From positions 15,154,156-15,218,155 of the forward strand of contig NC_047070.1 in assembly GCF_902459465.1 (NCBI RefSeq): a stretch of 64,000 nt of DNA. Reading direction: 5' to 3'. Origin of the DNA: Asterias rubens. Lineage: Eukaryota > Echinodermata > Asteroidea > Forcipulatida > Asteriidae. Every line of letters starts with the position of its first letter. The first letter of the stretch is position 1. Positions 21,211 to 33,937 of the stretch are shown here, in pieces. A program made the translations under genes and the position numbers. The notes beneath the pieces are model-generated. The model was not told the DNA's origin and did no database searches. It worked only from the letters and a program-made list of their open reading frames with translations.

Positions 21211-22439
21211 TGATCTTCCCAACAATGAAACGTTGCATTTTTTGGCAAAGCACACACAAGGGGATATAAAGTCCAAGCCTTGTGGTGTGTAATAAAATAA
21301 ATAAATAAATATTCATCTTGGAGGTCCCTCTAAAAATCGTGTAGGCCTACATGTCACCCCCTCAAAGTTGTCGGTAGAATTTGAGTTTGATGTTGAAGCC
21401 AAATCATTGTTTTATCTATGCTGCACGCTGACTGTCAAACTTTGTACAGTGTGCCTTGTGTAATCACAGTTTATCAATCATAAGGCTGGGGCCAGGAGAT
21501 GCGCAGACTTTGTAAACAACAGGCAACAAAGCTCTTAGTTTGTGCGCAAGGCTGAAAGTTGTTAGGAGAAACAAAACAAACTGTATTCAGCTGGGACATA
21601 CAATATCGACGTCGTGTCTGTGCAAGAATGTTGTATCAACAAAAATACACGACATGCACTGTATAAACTGTACAACAGCTTCATGTCTCGCTAAAGCTAT
21701 CCCAGATGTACACGCAAACCCTATTGTACGTCAAGATACATTGCTATAATGAAATTGTAAGGCAACATTTTTGAATGACTGTACAATCTGACCCAAATAT
21801 GTCCATACAGTGAGTAGATGTTTTTTTAAAATGGCAGAAGAACCTCTCCGCGCAGCTTTTTCAGGCGAAAGTCGTCGCTTTTAACGTGGTGAATGACGTC
21901 ATTGGTTGCTAGAAACATACATTACAATTCTAGGGTTCATCATAAATTGTCTCCCTGTTGTAAAAATGTCGCGTAGACAGGTTGGGTAGTTTTTTGTTTC
22001 AAACAAACAACAATTTTCAGGGAACATGTTCCACAGACCATGTGCAGGCATACTAGTAACAATATTCGGTTTGAGCATGCGCATCATACGATGAATATTG
22101 CAATGTCAAGGGGAATAACCCTTTTCCAGAGCGTGCGCAGAAACGTTCAGTTTGTACATGTAGGACTTACTTCATTAGTCAAGGCATTTTTAAAGACTCT
22201 GTAGTTTGTAGTAATTTGATAGGAAAAGTTTGTGCGTAATAATGAGAAGACGGGCATCGAATGAGTGTACATGATTTGGTTCATGACCCTTCACTGATCT
22301 TGATCCCATTGAAGGTCATTTGCATCATGTATCAAGTAACAGGTGCTAACCATGGGGGAAGGGGTTCCAGGGACCTTAGTATCTATGGGGGCCAGGCCTC
22401 TATTTAACCCACGCCACCCACAGCAATTGCCATGGTGAG
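21211..22439. promoter_or_regulatory. Gene-free stretch with a promoter-like patch at about 21840-22145
   Basis: A perfect CRE octamer TGACGTCA (21894-21901) overlaps an inverted CCAAT box (ATTGG, 21901-21905). An NRF1-like GCATGCGCA is at 22075-22083 and GCGTGCGCA at 22131-22139. The patch is richer in CpG than its surroundings. No exon is visible on either side, so what it would drive is unknown. Confidence 0.35.
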
Positions 22440-22550
22440 GTGTGATACTTCATGGAGGCAACAAGGCGTTTTCCCCATATTGCATCCTGTTCATTGCCTT
22501 GGTGCCCTTGAAATGCTCAAGTAGAAAAGTCCAATTTCCTCATAGTCATA
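22440..22550. repeat. Dispersed repeat family 4
   Basis: CATTGCCTTGGTGCCCTTGA followed by AATGCT and an AATTTCCTCATAG end recurs at 34880-34945 in the same sense and at 31715-31780 in the opposite sense. No coding potential is seen. Confidence 0.6.
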
Positions 22551-24189
22551 GGGCGAAAATGCCTCGGTGGCCTTCCCCTTTCAAAGACAAAGCTTAAGCT
22601 GCGTGGCTCTGTGATTTTGCTGTGGCACTCTTTGCTGGAAAATTTCTGCGCCCCTCTCCAGAGCGAAATACAAGGCCTGGGGGGCCTGACTTTATCTGTT
22701 ACATGCTCTGACATAAAGTGTCTAGTGATCAAGATGGTGTTGTTAACCTGAGGGGTATCAAGTGTACCTAAAGTGGGTGTTTTGATTTGCATTTTTAAGA
22801 GCATCAACTTAAAAGCAGTGTTAATGCCAATCTGACCTCTCCTTAAGTAAACATTTCAGCCGCGCATAAATTTACCTTGCTCCAGGTGATTGTTTCTGTG
22901 CAACGTGACTGAAAACACTGTAAGTTTGTCCCCCATCTTTGGCCAAGGTTCCCAGAGTAAAAACAAGACTGCCTTAGGGAGTAGGATGATCTCAAATTAC
23001 ATGGGATACCAAAGGCCATTGTGGATTGGTTGACTGTTGTGGAACAATAGATGACCTCACAAAAGGTCAACAGATGACCTCATCAGGAGTTCATGCTGTC
23101 TGCAAGCTGTTCTCTGTGGTCTTAGTATGGAGGTAAAAATAGAGCAGTGGTCTTTAAAGGCAGAGCATACCTTTGGATTTTGCATGGAACCATTGGATTG
23201 TTTTTAAAACTGTGCTAAGAATTGATGTACTGTGTGTGTCTTTGCCAGGCTGTTGATTTCGCATTGCTGGCTATCTTGTCTCTCGTTCTTGCTCGAGGTC
23301 TGCCTTGTTTTGGGTCCCCGGGAGAGTGGTTGCAGGTTGCCTTTCTACTGTGAATTTGCTCCATATTCTATCTTTTGTTCTGCCCAGGTAACCAGCCCAT
23401 CTCCATTTTATCTTTTGCTGTCACTTGCATAATTGATTTATGTGACTTTAAATAAAATGTCAGCATGTGAAGAAAATACCCAGCGAACATGGTAAAAGGA
23501 GTGGACAGGACATGCACTGCATGCAAAGATAACATTCCATTCATTTTTCATTTTTTGACATTTATAACAATTTCAGTGTAACTGATTCAGAAGGCTTAAA
23601 AAGCGGAAAAGTAGTTGCATGATCACTGCCCAGGATGTGTTTTAGGCACATGACATTTCAGAATTGACAAACTACATATTTGCAATCTCATTAGCTGCTA
23701 TAGTGCTACCTCACATTCAAGAGTGAAGTAAAATCCCATCTCATTCAACAAGTTGTCTCACCTTCTGTTTACTTTAAATCATCAGATGTTAATTTAGTTA
23801 CAGGTTTTTTTATCTTCTGCGCCAGGAGTGTCACTATTTGACAGACGTGGCACATTGTTAGACTCCATTATCCAAACGCTTACCTGTACAGATGAATGCA
23901 GAGCGCAAATTTGTGACGAATCTGCGGTGTTGTTTTTCACGATTGAAAGCATGCCGAATCAGCATCAAGAGTTGACATGTGAAGTGTACAATAGATCGTT
24001 ATGGTCACAGACCAAGCTTGGGGCCCGACTTGATCAAGTCAAATGTACATGAAGGAGCTTGTTTCTTGAGAGGAAAGTTAGGTGAACAGGCCTAGAATTA
24101 CATTACACGAAGGCAAAGAAAGCCATGACCCCTGTTGCCCTGGTCTTGGACTCTGTGCCCCTTCAATTTTTTAAAAATTTGCATAGACA
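22551..24189. other. Intergenic; no gene seen
   Basis: Short open frames (60-96 codons) have no recognisable motif. No splice-framed exon was recognised. Confidence 0.5.
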
Positions 24190-24562
24190 TTAAAGCCATT
24201 GGACCCTTTCGGTAAACAGTATTGTCCACGGCCCACACTTCGTGTATCACAACTTCTATATCAAATAACAAACCTGTGAAAATTTGGGCTTAATCGGTCA
24301 TCGGAGTCGGGAAAAAATAACGGGAAAACCCACCCTTGTATCTGCGCGTTTCGCCGTGTCATGACATGTGTTTAAAATAAATCCGTAATTCTCGTTAACG
24401 AGAATTGATATTGTTTTACTGTTTTCTCAAAAAGTAAAGCATTTCATGGAATAATATTTCAAGAGAAGTATTTCACCACTACCTTCTGTAAACCCTGTAA
24501 GTTATTTGTAAATCTGTGAACTTTTTTTTTTTCCTGTACCGAAAGGGTCCAATGGCTTTAAG
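24190..24562 (+). mobile_element. MITE family 2, young copy
   Basis: TTAA flanks both sides. The inverted ends AGCCATTGGACCCTTTCGGT and its complement are perfect over at least 20 bp. The interior includes CACACTTCGTGTATCACAAC, TGTGAAAATTTGGGCTTAAT and a palindrome GTAATTCTCGTTAACGAGAA. It differs from the copy at 32827 at only a handful of positions. It has no open frame and would need an enzyme from elsewhere to move. Confidence 0.95.
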
Positions 24563-27500
24563 ACTATCAAATAGAAGTGCCCTATACAAAATGGAAATGG
24601 CCTAAGTGCCCCCTCAAAGATGAAAATCCAGGCCTGTAGCTGTTGAACTGAAAATCTGAAATATGTTTTATAAAAAAAAGAAGAAAAAGGAAAGATAAAG
24701 TGTTACTGTACATTATATAAAATATAAAAAAAGAAGGAGACTAAACACTTAGCTGGCCAAGATGGTCAAATTCATTCTAAAGTGAAAGTTGGATTTGTTT
24801 TAAGCCAGTAAAAGCCATCGAATTTTACTACTGGAGATTTTCATGATCTTAAATAGCTCATTCATGGCTGTGTTCTTCAGTGTGCAAATTATTGTTAATT
24901 TTAAGTTCAATGTGGGTGGGTCAAAACAATTTTTGAAATAAAATGTAATGTTTTTTTACATTGAAAAAATATGTCCCCTTAGTTACCAGAACCCTGTTTT
25001 TATAGAGGTTGGCACATAAAATGTCTGCAACAAATTCATGCCCAAAAGTCTTTAATAATATGTCTTTAGACATTAACAAATTCTGTACAGATTGTACATA
25101 ACACAACCCCTTGTACCGGTAGTTCAACGTGAATCTGTAGGCTTACAGTGTACAAATACTTAATGGCAAATTTATGTGTAGCTGATGTATGGGTTCATCT
25201 ATCATAGACTAACAATAGGTTGGAATAATATTTTGCCATACGGTGGACACAAAAGCAGATTACTACAAAAGCCTCACACAAAACAAAAATAATTGTTAAT
25301 AATAAACAGCCATAGCAACAATAATCTATGGTATTCTGGGAAAAAGCGTGACCCGGGACTACAATTCTAAAGAAAGTCTGTTTTGATTTTCTTTTTTTTA
25401 ATAAGACGGTAGACTAATCATGCATGGATAAAGAACCTGATTTCACATCAGCTGTTTTGTCGACCTGATGATGACCGTACACGCTCACAGAGTACATAGG
25501 CTTATTGGAAACTGAAATTAAAGATTCGATGAACTGTTATTGACATGGAGAAGGAGGTATGCGGACATCCATACTACTACTCTCTTTTGAACCCCTTAGT
25601 AGGGAAAGAATGCTAGATATTTTCTTGCTTTTGGCGACGCCCGTACTCCAACCGACACTTTTTGCGATAAGAAAATTCTTGGGATTGGCCTTTCTTTTTT
25701 AAGGGAGCCGTTTAGCATGGCGAGTTATGCACGTAGCTCGCATGACAGTCGGGGTGTGGAACTTGATGTACTTGTCTCTTCTATATTATGTTCAAGGTGG
25801 AAATTTATATGTTCAAGGTGTAAGATTTGTTTTTTTGAGAAGAAGGAAAAAAATGTGGTCAGACCTTGCACTTCAGGTTTTTGCCAGGCTAGTAAACAAG
25901 ATGTTGTTTTCATAAAGCAATTTTTGTAAAACTGGTCAGTGCAGCAAAGGACGAGTCTGATAGCTTGTTCTTTTAAGGGCAAGACTTTTTTCCTTGGTTA
26001 AGTGCATGTAATGAACATGATGAAATCCTTATAAGGAAACAGACATTGTATGACCTTTTAACGAGCAAAGTCATCTGTAAAAGTGGAATGATGGATCTTT
26101 GAGAGTGGAGAGGGAAACGAGTTGCGCTGTTTAATTTGAGATTTAACTTGTAATACATGGACATGTGACAGGCTCTACGAAAATGCATGAGTTGATTGTC
26201 GCACAGCCCACTTTCAAGTACAGGGTTGTTGAGGGAACGGAGGATGAGAAGTAGTTTGTGTTTTGAAGCAGTTTCTTGCTTCTTAATCCTTCTTAAAACA
26301 TATATATATAATAGCCCCCTCAACCACAAAAGGGCCCAGAGGCGCTTCACAGAGTTTACAAATATTAAACAAGTTTTAAAGAAAATGCACAGCAAAAAAC
26401 AGATAAAGAACACTTAAGAAAATTACAAAAAACCAATGACAATTATTTTATGATAAACAGATTAAGACAGCTTAAGAAAATTACAAACGACCACAGCAAT
26501 GATGGTCAGTCTCAAGTTGATATGAAACAGGCAGGCAGATTGAGAAACATTAAAAAGAGCAATGGATTAAAAATCATTTGCCCCATGATTGACCCCCCTG
26601 TGATTCAATTTCATTGAGCCCATCAAATATGGCCACATTAGACAAGGTTGTATTAAAAAACATATATTATTTTAGATTTTGTTTGATTATTTTATGTGAA
26701 GGAAGTTCCTATATATAGGACATAGTTCATTTAAATTTTCAGTTTTTACAATAGGTCTACATTGTGCATACCACTTGAAATAATTTCACCTGCCAAGTCA
26801 AGCACAATATCTTAATTTCCTGAAGTCATTCAAGAGAACGTATTGTACAAGGGAAAGTATGTACTTCAATCCTAGTTATGGATGTCAATAAATACACGGT
26901 AATGGCAACGCTGTCAAATTTCATCAAGTTCAATGCTTTCGGTTTGGAGAAATGAAGACGGTGCAGGTCAGGCAAACCACGCCTGTCATAAAGAAAAATG
27001 CTGCAAAATGAGATTCCTAAATTTTGTTTTACATGTACATAATTACATTCTAAATATGAACGAGCATTAAGTATGAATATAAACATATCAAAGATAACTT
27101 AAATTTGACATTTCATAGCTAAGGCCCTATTCCTTTTTCCTTGGTAGCTTGATGGCAAAAAAGGTATTTTTTTCGACATACATTGTAGTTTAGACAGAGC
27201 TCTATATTTTGATCATGAGACTTCAAAATCGAGTCCGAGAGTATCCAGAAAATGACTTTGAGTACAGATTATGTTTCAGTGGAGTATCGAGTGTGGATTT
27301 CAAGTTACGAGTACGTTGCAAGCTAAATATGAGTACGAAGTTTGAGCACCATCAAAATGGTACTCAAGCAGTACTCAGGTACAAGTACGAGTACTACATC
27401 ACTCAATGAGCATTCGGATTGAAATTAAGAATTTGGTTGTTTATAAATGTTTTACTAATTTGTGTGTCTGTTGGTTTATTAATTTCCACTATAAGAAACA

Positions 27501-28228
27501 ACAAGTCATATAATATCGGCTTTGAAGAAAGCACGACCCCGAGTATGTCCAGTGGGAAATTATATTCATGCAAAACTAGGAATGAGTAAACCTCCATGCA
27601 GTTTTTATACATTAAAACGTTTCAGATTTGTCAGCAGATGTTTCAAAGTTTTAAAGTCACTTGTAATGCATCAAAGCAATATCTTATTCAGTGCATAACT
27701 TTTTTTGCTAGACAAACAACAACAACAACAACGCGGGAGGCAACCAGTCGTTTCCTGTTTCAATTACATGCCATTTTAGCTGGTAACCAGAGTTGGCCAA
27801 GCAAATTTTCCCGTGAAATCGACCCCATGTGATAACGTGTAGCCGACTGGTTTTGGAAACCCATCCTCGTGCCTTTGCGTCAGTAGAGAGGACCATATTG
27901 TTTATCTCGAGTACGTATGCAATTTGATGAATTTGTCTAAAATTACCTGTTGCCGTGGTGATGGTCAGGATGTGTTTTTCCAAGTAGATGGGGATTCCGT
28001 GTGAACGGTACGTGTAATGTTTGGATTTACCTGTATATATGAGAAGACGTCATGCTGTATCCTGCAGCAGTCTAATAATGTATTTTGGTTTACACTGTTT
28101 AGTCTAGTTCGTCACCAGTCAGATGTTTGATGTGAAGGGTAAATGTACAACATTGAACCGTAAATATTTTGCAGGAACAAACTGTAAAAACTGTACAAAA
28201 TGCTTTAACCAAAACTGCAAAAAATGCT
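24563..28228. other. Intergenic; no gene seen
   Basis: Holds a GAGTAC/GAGTCC-rich decayed repeat at about 27215-27400, a short CAA tract at about 27716-27732, and several open frames of 60-146 codons without recognised domains. The 25717-25929 frame starts in a GC-richer patch but resembles no known protein. Confidence 0.5.
26283..26410. repeat. Dispersed repeat end
   Basis: An AT dinucleotide tract is followed by AGCCCCCTCAACCACAAAAG and GGCGCTTCACAGAG, a layout typical of the end of a dispersed retroelement. A minus-strand open frame crosses it and is rejected for that reason. Confidence 0.4.
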
Positions 28229-28620
28229 TTAAAGGCAGTGGACACTATTGGTAATTGTCAAAGACTAGCCTTCACAGTTGGTGTATCTCATTCAACATAA
28301 GCATAAACCAACAAACCCGTGAAAATTTGAGCTCAATCAGTCATCGAACTTGCGAGATAATAATGAAAGAAAAAAAACGCCCTTGTCACACGATGTTGTG
28401 TGCGTTTAGATGGTTGATTTCGAGACCTCAAGTTCTAAATTTGAGGTCTTGAAATCAAATTTGTGGAAAATTACGTCTTTCTCTAAAACTATGGCACTTC
28501 AGAGGGAGCCATTTCTCACAATGTTTTATACCATCAACCTCTCCCCATTACTCGTCACCAAGTAAGGTTCTATGCCAATAATTATTTTGAGTAATTACCA
28601 ATAGTGTCCACGGCCTTTAA
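28229..28620 (-). mobile_element. MITE family 1
   Basis: TTAAAGGCAGTGGACACTAT and the complementary ATAGTGTCCACGGCCTTTAA are the ends. The orientation is opposite to most copies, with TGTGAAAATTTGAGCTCAAT near the left end. The GAGACCTCAAGTTCTAAATT palindrome is in the middle. Confidence 0.93.
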
Positions 28621-31129
28621 AACTATCGAAAGCTGCTGTAAGCTTCCATAAACCCAAATTATTTATTGCCATTAATTAGCCGTATAGGCCCTACCTTCCC
28701 TTTAATGTGTAATGTGCAAAGCCACTGCATCAGTGACCCATGCTCCTTCTAACCAGAGATGGCAAATTGCGTTTATAAATGGATTCATTTGGCCAACCGA
28801 TGCGTATCTGTCCATCGGCTGATGCTTTAGCCTAATGACTATAATCTGGAGTCAAGACTTCCACATCCTCATAATTTGTCTCTGTAAGCTGTTATCTTGT
28901 GTTGAACAGAGTGATGTATCACCTTCCAATGATTTGTTTGTGTGATCTGAAAGCAGCTTTACCCAACTGCCTTGAACTGTTCAACACAATTTGATGTTTA
29001 CATTACAAGTTTCCTTCACCGTACTATGTTTACATTACAAGTTTCCTTCACCTTACTATACAGTGTTTACTGTAAGGGTAGATTCATCATTTGATTCATC
29101 AAGAAAGATACAATAAAAGTCACTAATAGTGAATGTTTAAGCTGAATGCAATCGCTACCAGGGATGAGAAATCTCAGACTTTTATCAGAGTTCAGACTTT
29201 TTAAGTACATGTAAAGTCCAATAAAAATAAAAAATCAGTATTCCAGGAATCCTGCTCTGTGGTCCATATGACTTCTGTAGTGCTGGAGACTGTTCATATA
29301 AGTTCTATGAAGTCTAAACCCCAGGGGTTAACAAATGGTAGATGTGCGATCAAACATGCCTTCTAAAATATTGATCCTACATTGTAGTTTTATACTTGTT
29401 TTTGGTCAGCAATGACTCTCCCCTGGTCTACTTATTGAGAAACACAGATCCTTGTCATTTTGGCAGAACATGCGTCACATGTCATCCTTTCTTGCCATTA
29501 TCCCTACCCCCATGCCCCCAAATTATAATCAGCTTTGCATATTTTTTCAAATATTTTCTCGTCTATTCGTCCAAACAAGGCAAGGGCAGGTCATCAGGTT
29601 GGTTTCTACATGGAGTAGTTTCCACAGAGGTAAGAAGTTTTTAAACAAGATTTTCAGTATGTGGGGTGGACGAGTTTCTGTGTCTATTCTGAGTTGGTTG
29701 TGAAAAGATCTGTCTTGTTTCTATTACCTGGGCAGAATGTAGCAAATCGGCCAGTATTGTATGTAATTCACCATGTGGTAGCCTATGTTGTTGTAATGAA
29801 TTAGACGGCCCTGCCTAGACGAAAAACCTGATCCTATCCTAATTTCATTTAGGTTCTCTGCACGCATGTAAGACCAGGGCACTCGGGCATGCAATGCCAA
29901 ACTTTGATTTACATGCTGCTGACATTTAACTTAGCTTTTGCTATAGGAATTTAAGAATTGTGACAGGTCCCAAATAGCTTTTAAACTATAGTATCTTCAA
30001 AACCTTCTAGGGGTTTTGATGTTAAATTTACAATGACGGATTCAAACTGCCTCTAGCTACCGAGCAATCTCGGTTGTCTAGTTTGTATGACGACACTGCT
30101 CTAGAATTGCAAAGGTCATGGGTTAGAATCCTAAAAATGACACCAAATGAATCTTTTGGGGGTTGTTAATTTTGGTCATGCACTTGAATGGTAAATAAAT
30201 TGTAACAAATATCTGAGTTTATCCATTGCCATTGCTCTACCAACCGAGCTACATGTACAATTTACAGTATCTACATGTAGCCCTAATGTTAGTGGTCTTC
30301 CCCTTGACCTATAAAGGACTGGCTTGTGTTTGTTCACACCTCAGGAAGTGTTCAGCTTCCTCCTTCACTTTTAACGCTGACCTAGAAAATGTAAACAAAC
30401 GGCAATGTTTTCAAGGCAAGAGGGAAAAAATGTCGTTCACAATCTAGTAGTTGGGAAATAGGATAGGTGATTCTGTTAGGGTATTTAAAGGCAAACTATG
30501 TTTGGTTTTTGGAACTGTTTGTTTGTTTTAATTGTAGTTTATATACAACAAAATTAAACTATGGAAATTTTATTTAAACAGGTAGTTGTGTTTTTGAGAT
30601 ATGGCCAACAATCCGGAGCGAGTTGTCCAAGCATGAAGAACAATCCATAGTAGGAATTCACTGTACAGATCTCAGATTCAAATTTGGGATAAAAATTGCT
30701 GTGCCCCTTCAATAAGGTTTATCGCGATTTAGAAACGCAATGTATTGTGGGAAGGAATATGGGGCGGTTTCTATGCAGTTTCTACGACTCGCGCACGCAA
30801 CGCCTATACCATTACCTTTGTGTGGGTTCAACAGCACCCTCTCTTGATACTTTGAGTGAGGTTCAAGGCCTGTTCCCTTTAATGAGTCAGTTTGAAACTT
30901 TTCAACTTTCTCTGTTCATTGTCCTCTTCCCCTGATTGTTGTTAGACCCTGTCTCTTTACTTTGCCTTCATGCTTTATTGACATAGGAAGCACGAGAAGA
31001 ACCAAGGGTGATAATTAGAAGCGCTTGAGGATGGGGAGGGGTAAGATAGTGACTTGACACTGTAGAGTAAAATGAGTCAGTTTAAAGTGTCTGTGTTTTT
31101 CTGTTCATTGTGTAGTGCTTATATTAATA
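28621..31129. other. Intergenic; no gene seen, one small tandem duplication
   Basis: A 32-bp unit beginning ATGTTTACATTACAAG occurs twice in tandem at 28994-29025 and 29026-29057. No coding exon was recognised in the rest of the stretch. Confidence 0.55.
30051..30145 (+). repeat. tRNA-derived SINE
   Basis: GGTTGTCTAGTTTGTATGAC followed by CTCTAGAATTGCAAAGGTCA and a B-box-like GGGTTAGAATCC. The same arrangement is present reversed at 51815-51896. Confidence 0.65.
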
Positions 31130-31480
31130 GTAATAATAATTAGTTCTTACACACAATAAAGTGCATTTCTTTTACAAAAGCGTATCAATGTGGTTTACGA
31201 TAGTGCCCTGGTCATTGGGTCAATAACAGTCCAGTAAGTTCTCAGCTCCCTGGGAAGTGTACAGCCCTGGGCTTCCGTGGCGCTCCAAGGCTTTTTCAAA
31301 CATAAAATCAACCTCTACCCTCGCAGGTACCGATTTTTTACCCCTGGGTGCAGTCTGCAGAGAAGCAATTATAGTATCTTGCTCAAGGACACCAAGTGTC
31401 ATGACTGGGATTCGAACCCACATCCCGATGGCTAAACCACCTAAACTTGAATTTTGATGCTCTCTAAACCCCTTGTTTAG
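31130..31480. repeat. Dispersed SINE-like repeat, family 5
   Basis: Matches 54465-54810 along its length: GTGCCCTGGTCATTG, TTCTCAGCTCCCTG, ATCAACCTCTACCCT, CAAGTGTCATGAC and GGGATTC near a reversed B-box (GGGATTCGAACCC). Two diverged copies in one window show a dispersed family. Confidence 0.75.
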
Positions 31481-31689
31481 ACATCCCTTACTTGTTGTAA
31501 AACCCAGGAAGGTCAGGAGAGGCCAAAAGCTGTCAGAATGTTTCATCACTTCTGCTCCATCCTAATCGTGACTTGATCAGAAAACAGAACATGATCCCAG
31601 GATATTTTACTATGTAATGTTGTTAGCATTTAAAAGGGGCAATCACTGGCCTGTGCGTGTATGCTTAAGTTTTTTTTTAAATGGCAAAG

Positions 31690-31830
31690 GCACCCTGGCA
31701 TTTTTCTACTTGGTAGAGGGCACTCTATGAGGAAATTGTAAATTTCTACTGGAGCATTTCAAGGGCACCAAGGCAATGACCAGGGGGCTGGAAATCCAAA
31801 GGCAATCGCCTTTGTTGCCTCTGTGAAGTA
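31690..31830. repeat. Dispersed repeat family 4, reversed
   Basis: ACTATGAGGAAATTGTAAAT and GAGCATTTCAAGGGCACCAA with GGCAATGACC are the complement of the copies at 22440 and 34840. Confidence 0.6.
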
Positions 31831-32061
31831 ACAAGCCTGTATTTTCATTAATGTACATTTACTGCAGTCATACTTGCTACTCCTAGGTAAACCTTACAAG
31901 ACAAAGCCGAATGTGGGGTGGCTGACAGAGAAAGCAGTCACTCTGGGTTAAAATTGAGTGTCATCTGTCATGTCATTGTATTGGCAGCTCAAGGTGTCAA
32001 CTGTCAAACAGTGTCCCACATTGACTTTTAGGGGAAGGCTGTTGGGATTGGGGTGATGGGC

Positions 32062-32083
32062 GGGGGGGGGGGGGGGGGGGGGG
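32062..32083 (+). repeat. Poly-G run of 22
   Basis: An uninterrupted run of 22 G. It explains a proline-rich minus-strand open frame across it. Confidence 0.95.
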
Positions 32084-32169
32084 TGTATTGACCTGTCTGT
32101 GAATCTCTGTCATTGACTGTCACTTGATGGCCTTGAGAAATATGAAAAAGAGTCAACTTTGTTTTTTTG

Positions 32170-32470
32170 TTGCATGTCATTGCTGAACCGTTAAGACCAC
32201 AGGACTCGATGGTGTTTTGAATTCTGATCAGCAGAATGGGGGTCAAGTCCCGGTTGTGGCACTTGTGGCCTTCGGATGGGACATAAAGTTGAACTCTGTA
32301 GGTCCAGGTACTACATGGAGTATTGCATGTTAAAGAACCCAGAACCCTCCATCGAGGTAGAGTAGGGGTTAACCCTGTTGTTTCTGGTCCACTTGATGTA
32401 GTGTACGTTGTAGCACTAGCAAGCACTATGTTTACAGGTTTCCTCAGGCTTCCGGGCTACAGTGATCAAG
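32170..32470 (+). repeat. tRNA-derived SINE with conserved body
   Basis: The head AACCGTTAAGACCACAGGAC and GGGTCAAGTCCCGG resembles a tRNA-Leu/Ser-like A and B box. The body has CTTCGGATGGGACATAAAG, CATGTTAAAGAACCC and later CTTCCGGGCTACAGTGATC. The GGATGGGACATAAA block occurs reversed at about 55774. Confidence 0.7.
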
Positions 32471-32826
32471 TTCACTTATGAGGCATTGTTACTACCAGAG
32501 ATAGATAGATGTCTCTATGAACATTTGGACACTTTAAAGTTCTCTTAACTTATAAATGTTCCCGGAAGTTTGGATTTACGCCAAACTTGCACAGTCTTGT
32601 CTACAAAGACAGACAGAGGTCCGTGTGCTCTTGTATTTGACACTTGAGAAACAGTGCAGTGAATCATACTTTATTATGATGTGTCATGTTCCAAGGGAAT
32701 GGAAGGGAAGGGGGTCCAAATGTAAAGGCAATCATTCATCTAGGGATAATGGAGACCTGGGGAAGTAAGAAGGAAGGGGACATGGTGTACTAGATGCCAA
32801 GGTCGTCTGTAGAGAGTTAGTTGTGA

Positions 32827-33199
32827 TTAAAGCCATTGGACCCTTTCGGTAAACAGTATTGTCCAAGGCCCACACTTCGTGTATCACAACTTCTATATCA
32901 AATAACAAACCTGTGAAAATTTGGGCTTAATCGGTCATCGGAGTCGGGAGACAATAACGGGAAAACCCACCCTTGTATCCGCGCGTTTCGCCGTGTCATG
33001 ACATGTGTTTAAAATAAATCCGTAATTCTCGTTAACGAGAATTGATATTGTTTTACTGTTTTCTCAAAAAGTAAAGCATTTCATGGACTAATATTTCAAG
33101 AGGAGTATTTCACCACTACCTTCTGTAAACCCTGTAAGTTATTTGTAAATCTGTGAACTTTTTTTTTTTTTCTGTACCGAAAGGGTCCAATTGCTTTAA
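32827..33199 (+). mobile_element. MITE family 2, young copy
   Basis: Almost identical over about 373 bp to the copy at 24190. The differences seen include CCAAGG for CCACGG, GGGAGACA for GGGAAAAA, TATCC for TATCT and CAATTGC for CAATGGC at the right end. TTAA is at both ends. It is non-coding. Confidence 0.95.
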
Positions 33200-33280
33200 T
33201 GGGGACGTGGGTTTGTTGATAAACATTGAAGGTAAACCCTGGAGAAAACAAGGGTCAAAGAATGGGAAAATGGATATTTT

Positions 33281-33309
33281 ATTTGTTTGTTTGTTTGTTT
33301 GTTTGTTTG
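33281..33309 (+). repeat. GTTT microsatellite
   Basis: About seven tandem GTTT units; a similar tract lies in the TRUB1-type intron at about 13470-13500. Confidence 0.9.
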
Positions 33310-33937
33310 GTTAATTGATCGGTTGTTTGGTTGTTTGTTGTGTTGTTTGTTTCTTTGTCTGTTTGGATGATCTTTTTGTCAAGGGAACACAACAAACTCG
33401 AACAAGTGTTATTAACACAAAGCTGGCAAACAGACAAACATTGGTCACTTTTATGTTCCATGTTTGTAAATTATCAGAACGATCCCCAAAACAATTCCAA
33501 TCCCTGAGCTAACTTGTCAAGTTTCCCTGGTTGGCTCTTACAAAGACGACACACTTCTTCATGATGACTCAAATTGACCCCTTGGGTTTTTCCTTTTTTT
33601 TTTTTACTTTACAGAATCATCGGTCAAGGATCATTAAGCAAGTGTTGGTCACTCAGTGTCCAGTTGGATTTCTGACCCAAACCTCTTGGGGGATCAATCT
33701 GGACTTTGAACTTGGTACTTAAGACACTGGTTAAGGTGAAGAGGTCGCTGCCGTCTTGATCTTCTGGAAAGTTCAGAATTGGTTTTGCAGAAAGTTTTGA
33801 ACGACGACGTCATTCTTTTGTTTGTACAAAGGTGAGTTGTATGAGATATTTAACGCCTAGTTATAATTTTTGGGAAACCTTCCCAGGGATTTTGAATTCT
33901 ACATTTAGCTCAGTGCAATTTGCAGGCGTGATATTTG

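Noticed and set aside
25973-26413. 146-codon minus-strand hydrophobic open frame
   Set aside because: It crosses the end of a dispersed repeat and has no recognised motif.
32028-32426. 132-codon minus-strand open frame with a proline run
   Set aside because: The prolines come from the 22-G run and the rest lies in a tRNA-derived SINE.
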